Below, one piece after another: positions 41,041 through 42,703 of a stretch of 42,703 bases of DNA (positions within the stretch are counted from its first letter, which is position 1; each line of letters opens with the position of its first letter). Location of the stretch: the NCBI GenBank assembly GCA_000750105.3, contig JPHH03000113.1:1-42703 (forward strand). The letters are read 5' to 3'. The notes under the pieces were generated by a model. That model was not told the origin of the DNA. It saw only the letters and a program-made list of their open reading frames with translations, and did no database searches. Origin of the DNA: Tolypocladium sp. Sup5 PDA-1 (lineage: Eukaryota > Ascomycota > Sordariomycetes > Hypocreales > Ophiocordycipitaceae). Position numbers and translations under genes: made by a program.

Positions 41041-42244
41041 ATGCCGAACGGCCGTCTGTCGCACTTGCCCATGATAGACTTGAACACTACCATAACAACA
41101 TCGCCAATGACAAGCCTTGAAAATCACGACACCACGCCCATACCAGGACTTACAGCCAGCATGACGGACACAGGCGTTCTCGTGGAGAAGCCGCCCCTGT
41201 CCATTGCGCAAGCCCCTTCCTTGTGCAGACTCTGCAACATAGAATTGCGTGGCCTGCAAACGTGGCGAGCGCATGTCAAAGGTGATGGGCAGTAAGTCGT
41301 TTCGTTCCTTGGCCAAAACCCATTTAGCTAATGCTTTTGATCGCAGTGTCTACAAGCTTCAATTGAAGGTAGCAGAACCCGGAAGCGTCAAATCGCCGCC
41401 ACCACCCCCTCCCTCAGCAGACGCCGATCAAGCGAAAAGCACAGCATCGTCATGCGCTCGAGAGACAGATGAACCTGGTGTTGGTGCTGGCCAAGAGCAA
41501 GGTGTCGACAGCGACACGGAAGACGAACCATCAGCACCGGAATTTGTTCCTGGCAGATGCCTCTTCTGCCCGCAAGAGTCCGGCATATTGGACGACAACA
41601 CGGCACACATGGCCGCGGCACACGGCTTCAGCGTGCCGTTTCAAGATTGCCTGGCTGTCGACCTTGAGACGGTTGTATGGTACCTAAACTTTGTCATCGG
41701 CGGCTATCGAGAATGCATATGCTGCGGCACGCGGCGGAGCACGGTCGAGGGTGTCCAGCAGCACATGGTGGCCAAGGGGCATTGCCGGTTCGACCTGTCC
41801 CCGGACACCGAGGAATTCTACGAAATGCCGAAATCTGGAAATGTCGTGACTGGGCAGACGCAACGCGACGATAGCATGCCGGTGCGCTTGCCATCAGGGA
41901 AGCTCATCTTACATCGGAAGAATCTCGAGCCCCAAGAACCTCGAGCCGCTCGCCGAGCACCACCAGACCGAGGTCTAGACTCGTTCGCCTTACGCTCAAA
42001 GACCTCCTCGACTCCTGGTATCGAGGTCGCCCGTCGGCGGGGAGGGAACGGAAGCGGCGAAATCGTGCGCAGCAGTGAGGCCATTCTTGCCGCGCAGCTA
42101 TCCAAGCTGAGAATAGCGGGCGACAGAGCACAGCGCAAGGCGGAAGATCGAAAGCGAGGGAGGCTGGAACGAGCGAACAACTCAATTTTGTTCAAGCATT
42201 ATAGGGTGGATAGCGGTGATGGTCGCTTTGATCCTACACTATAG
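41041..42244 (+). CDS. Rei1/ZNF622-like C2H2 zinc-finger protein
   Basis: Exon 1 (41041-41291) and exon 2 (41347-42244) are split by a 55-nt intron (GTAAGT...CTAAT...GCAG), giving 382 aa. Three zinc fingers are visible. The first is Cys62-x2-Cys65-x12-His78-x5-His84, completed across the splice junction, which confirms the intron. The second is Cys155-x2-Cys158-x12-His171-x4-His176. The third is Cys207-x2-Cys210-x12-His223-x5-His229, ending Gly-His-Cys-Arg-Phe. The order and the Val-Asp-Leu-Glu-x-x-x-x-Tyr-Leu spacer match Rei1/Reh1 (human ZNF622), cytoplasmic 60S ribosome maturation factors. The Rei1 C-terminal tail is divergent and Arg/Lys-rich here (about 270-355). It may be a paralogue with a changed role rather than the housekeeping Rei1. 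The ATG is in a good context (TTAAAATGCC). Confidence 0.85.
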
Positions 42245-42703
42245 GGCGGAGCTGGCTTTCATATGCAGGCTTAACTGCCAACTCTAGGTGCTGGCGGTGG
42301 TGTTGGTTCAGTGTCAGCAGTAGAAGTTTGGAACCTTTGGACACGATTCAATCGTTTTATTGAACCGGTGTAAACACCTTTCTTGACCCCTAAGTGATAA
42401 GGCATACTATTAGAGCCTAAAGACTGGGGGAAGAGGAGCTTATGCCTTTGGGAGGTTGCGAGACTGCTTGGTCCTTGCGAGACTGCTTATTCCTTAGGGA
42501 GACTATGAGCCCCTGATTTTTTTTTTAACGGTTGCTTGCGCTGTTTGTTTATTTCTTCTTTGCCTGGCCTTGCGGGGGCGCTGTTAGCCGAGCTTGGGGA
42601 GGAGTTTGTCGAGGCGGAGAGCCGGACCTAGGCTCCGGGCTCCGGGCTCCGGCCCCCGGGCACGGGGCTAGAAACGTGGCCTCTTCGGGCAGGGTTTTCT
42701 CCC
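42245..42703. other. 3' flank of the zinc-finger gene, no gene seen
   Basis: Short tandem repeats only. GCGAGACTGCTT with TCCTT is doubled at about 42459-42495, and CTCCGGG is tripled at about 42632-42652. A T-run (TTTTTTTTT) lies at about 42518-42527. Confidence 0.5.

Noticed and set aside
1..42703. tRNA or rRNA genes
   Set aside because: I looked for T-arm GGTTCGA-type boxes with matching acceptor stems and for rRNA-like stretches. The few GGTTCGA hits (for example in repeat R) lack the rest of a cloverleaf.

Overview
The window looks like a transposon-rich, accessory-type stretch of a filamentous ascomycete genome (Pezizomycotina, plausibly a Sordariomycete). The evidence is short GT...AG introns of 50-64 bp with branch-point-like motifs, a class II hydrophobin, an RgsA-like RGS protein, and very AT-rich repeat copies in which CAG and TGG codons have become TAG and Cys or His codons have become Tyr. 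That is the signature of repeat-induced point mutation (RIP).

Layout. 1-4523: the 3' part of a RIP-degraded Ty3/gypsy chromodomain retrotransposon (copy 1), cut by the window edge, ending in its 3' LTR. 4524-13792: a patchwork of degraded pieces: an ankyrin-repeat gene remnant (5449-6362), two interspersed repeat families (R and S), a RIP-hit nucleoside-phosphorylase-like domain remnant (11281-11601) and much unrecognised sequence. 13793-16926: an apparently intact hAT DNA transposon with 8-bp target duplications and one 890-codon transposase. 18057-20064: a well-preserved two-exon gene for a secreted protein-arginine deiminase. 20150-21690: an OrsD-like remnant, an RGS-domain gene and a C-terminal tail of another gene. 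22690-23590: a decayed second hAT relic, followed by an inverted duplication holding a 12-bp minisatellite. 24472-28362: mostly non-coding or unrecognised, with R copies, an LTR tail fragment and a possible 170-codon ORF. 28363-39359: gypsy copy 2 with both LTRs, interrupted by a nested 3021-bp Mutator-like element (34874-37894). 39568-39974: a class II hydrophobin pseudogene just outside the LTR. 41041-42244: a two-exon Rei1-like zinc-finger gene.

The ordinary genes (PAD, RGS, zinc finger) sit in GC-rich islands between repeat blocks. The order of events can be read: gypsy copies inserted and were heavily RIPed; the MULE then jumped into copy 2 and was itself more lightly RIPed. Mutation fades at the outer edges of copy 2, and the neighbouring hydrophobin carries a CAG-to-TAG stop, which fits RIP leaking out of the repeat. 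The gene fragments (ankyrin, phosphorylase-like domain, OrsD-like, Cys tail) are of kinds common in fungal NLR-like and lineage-specific gene sets. No operon-like or pathway cluster is evident. The most distinctive intact gene is the secreted deiminase.
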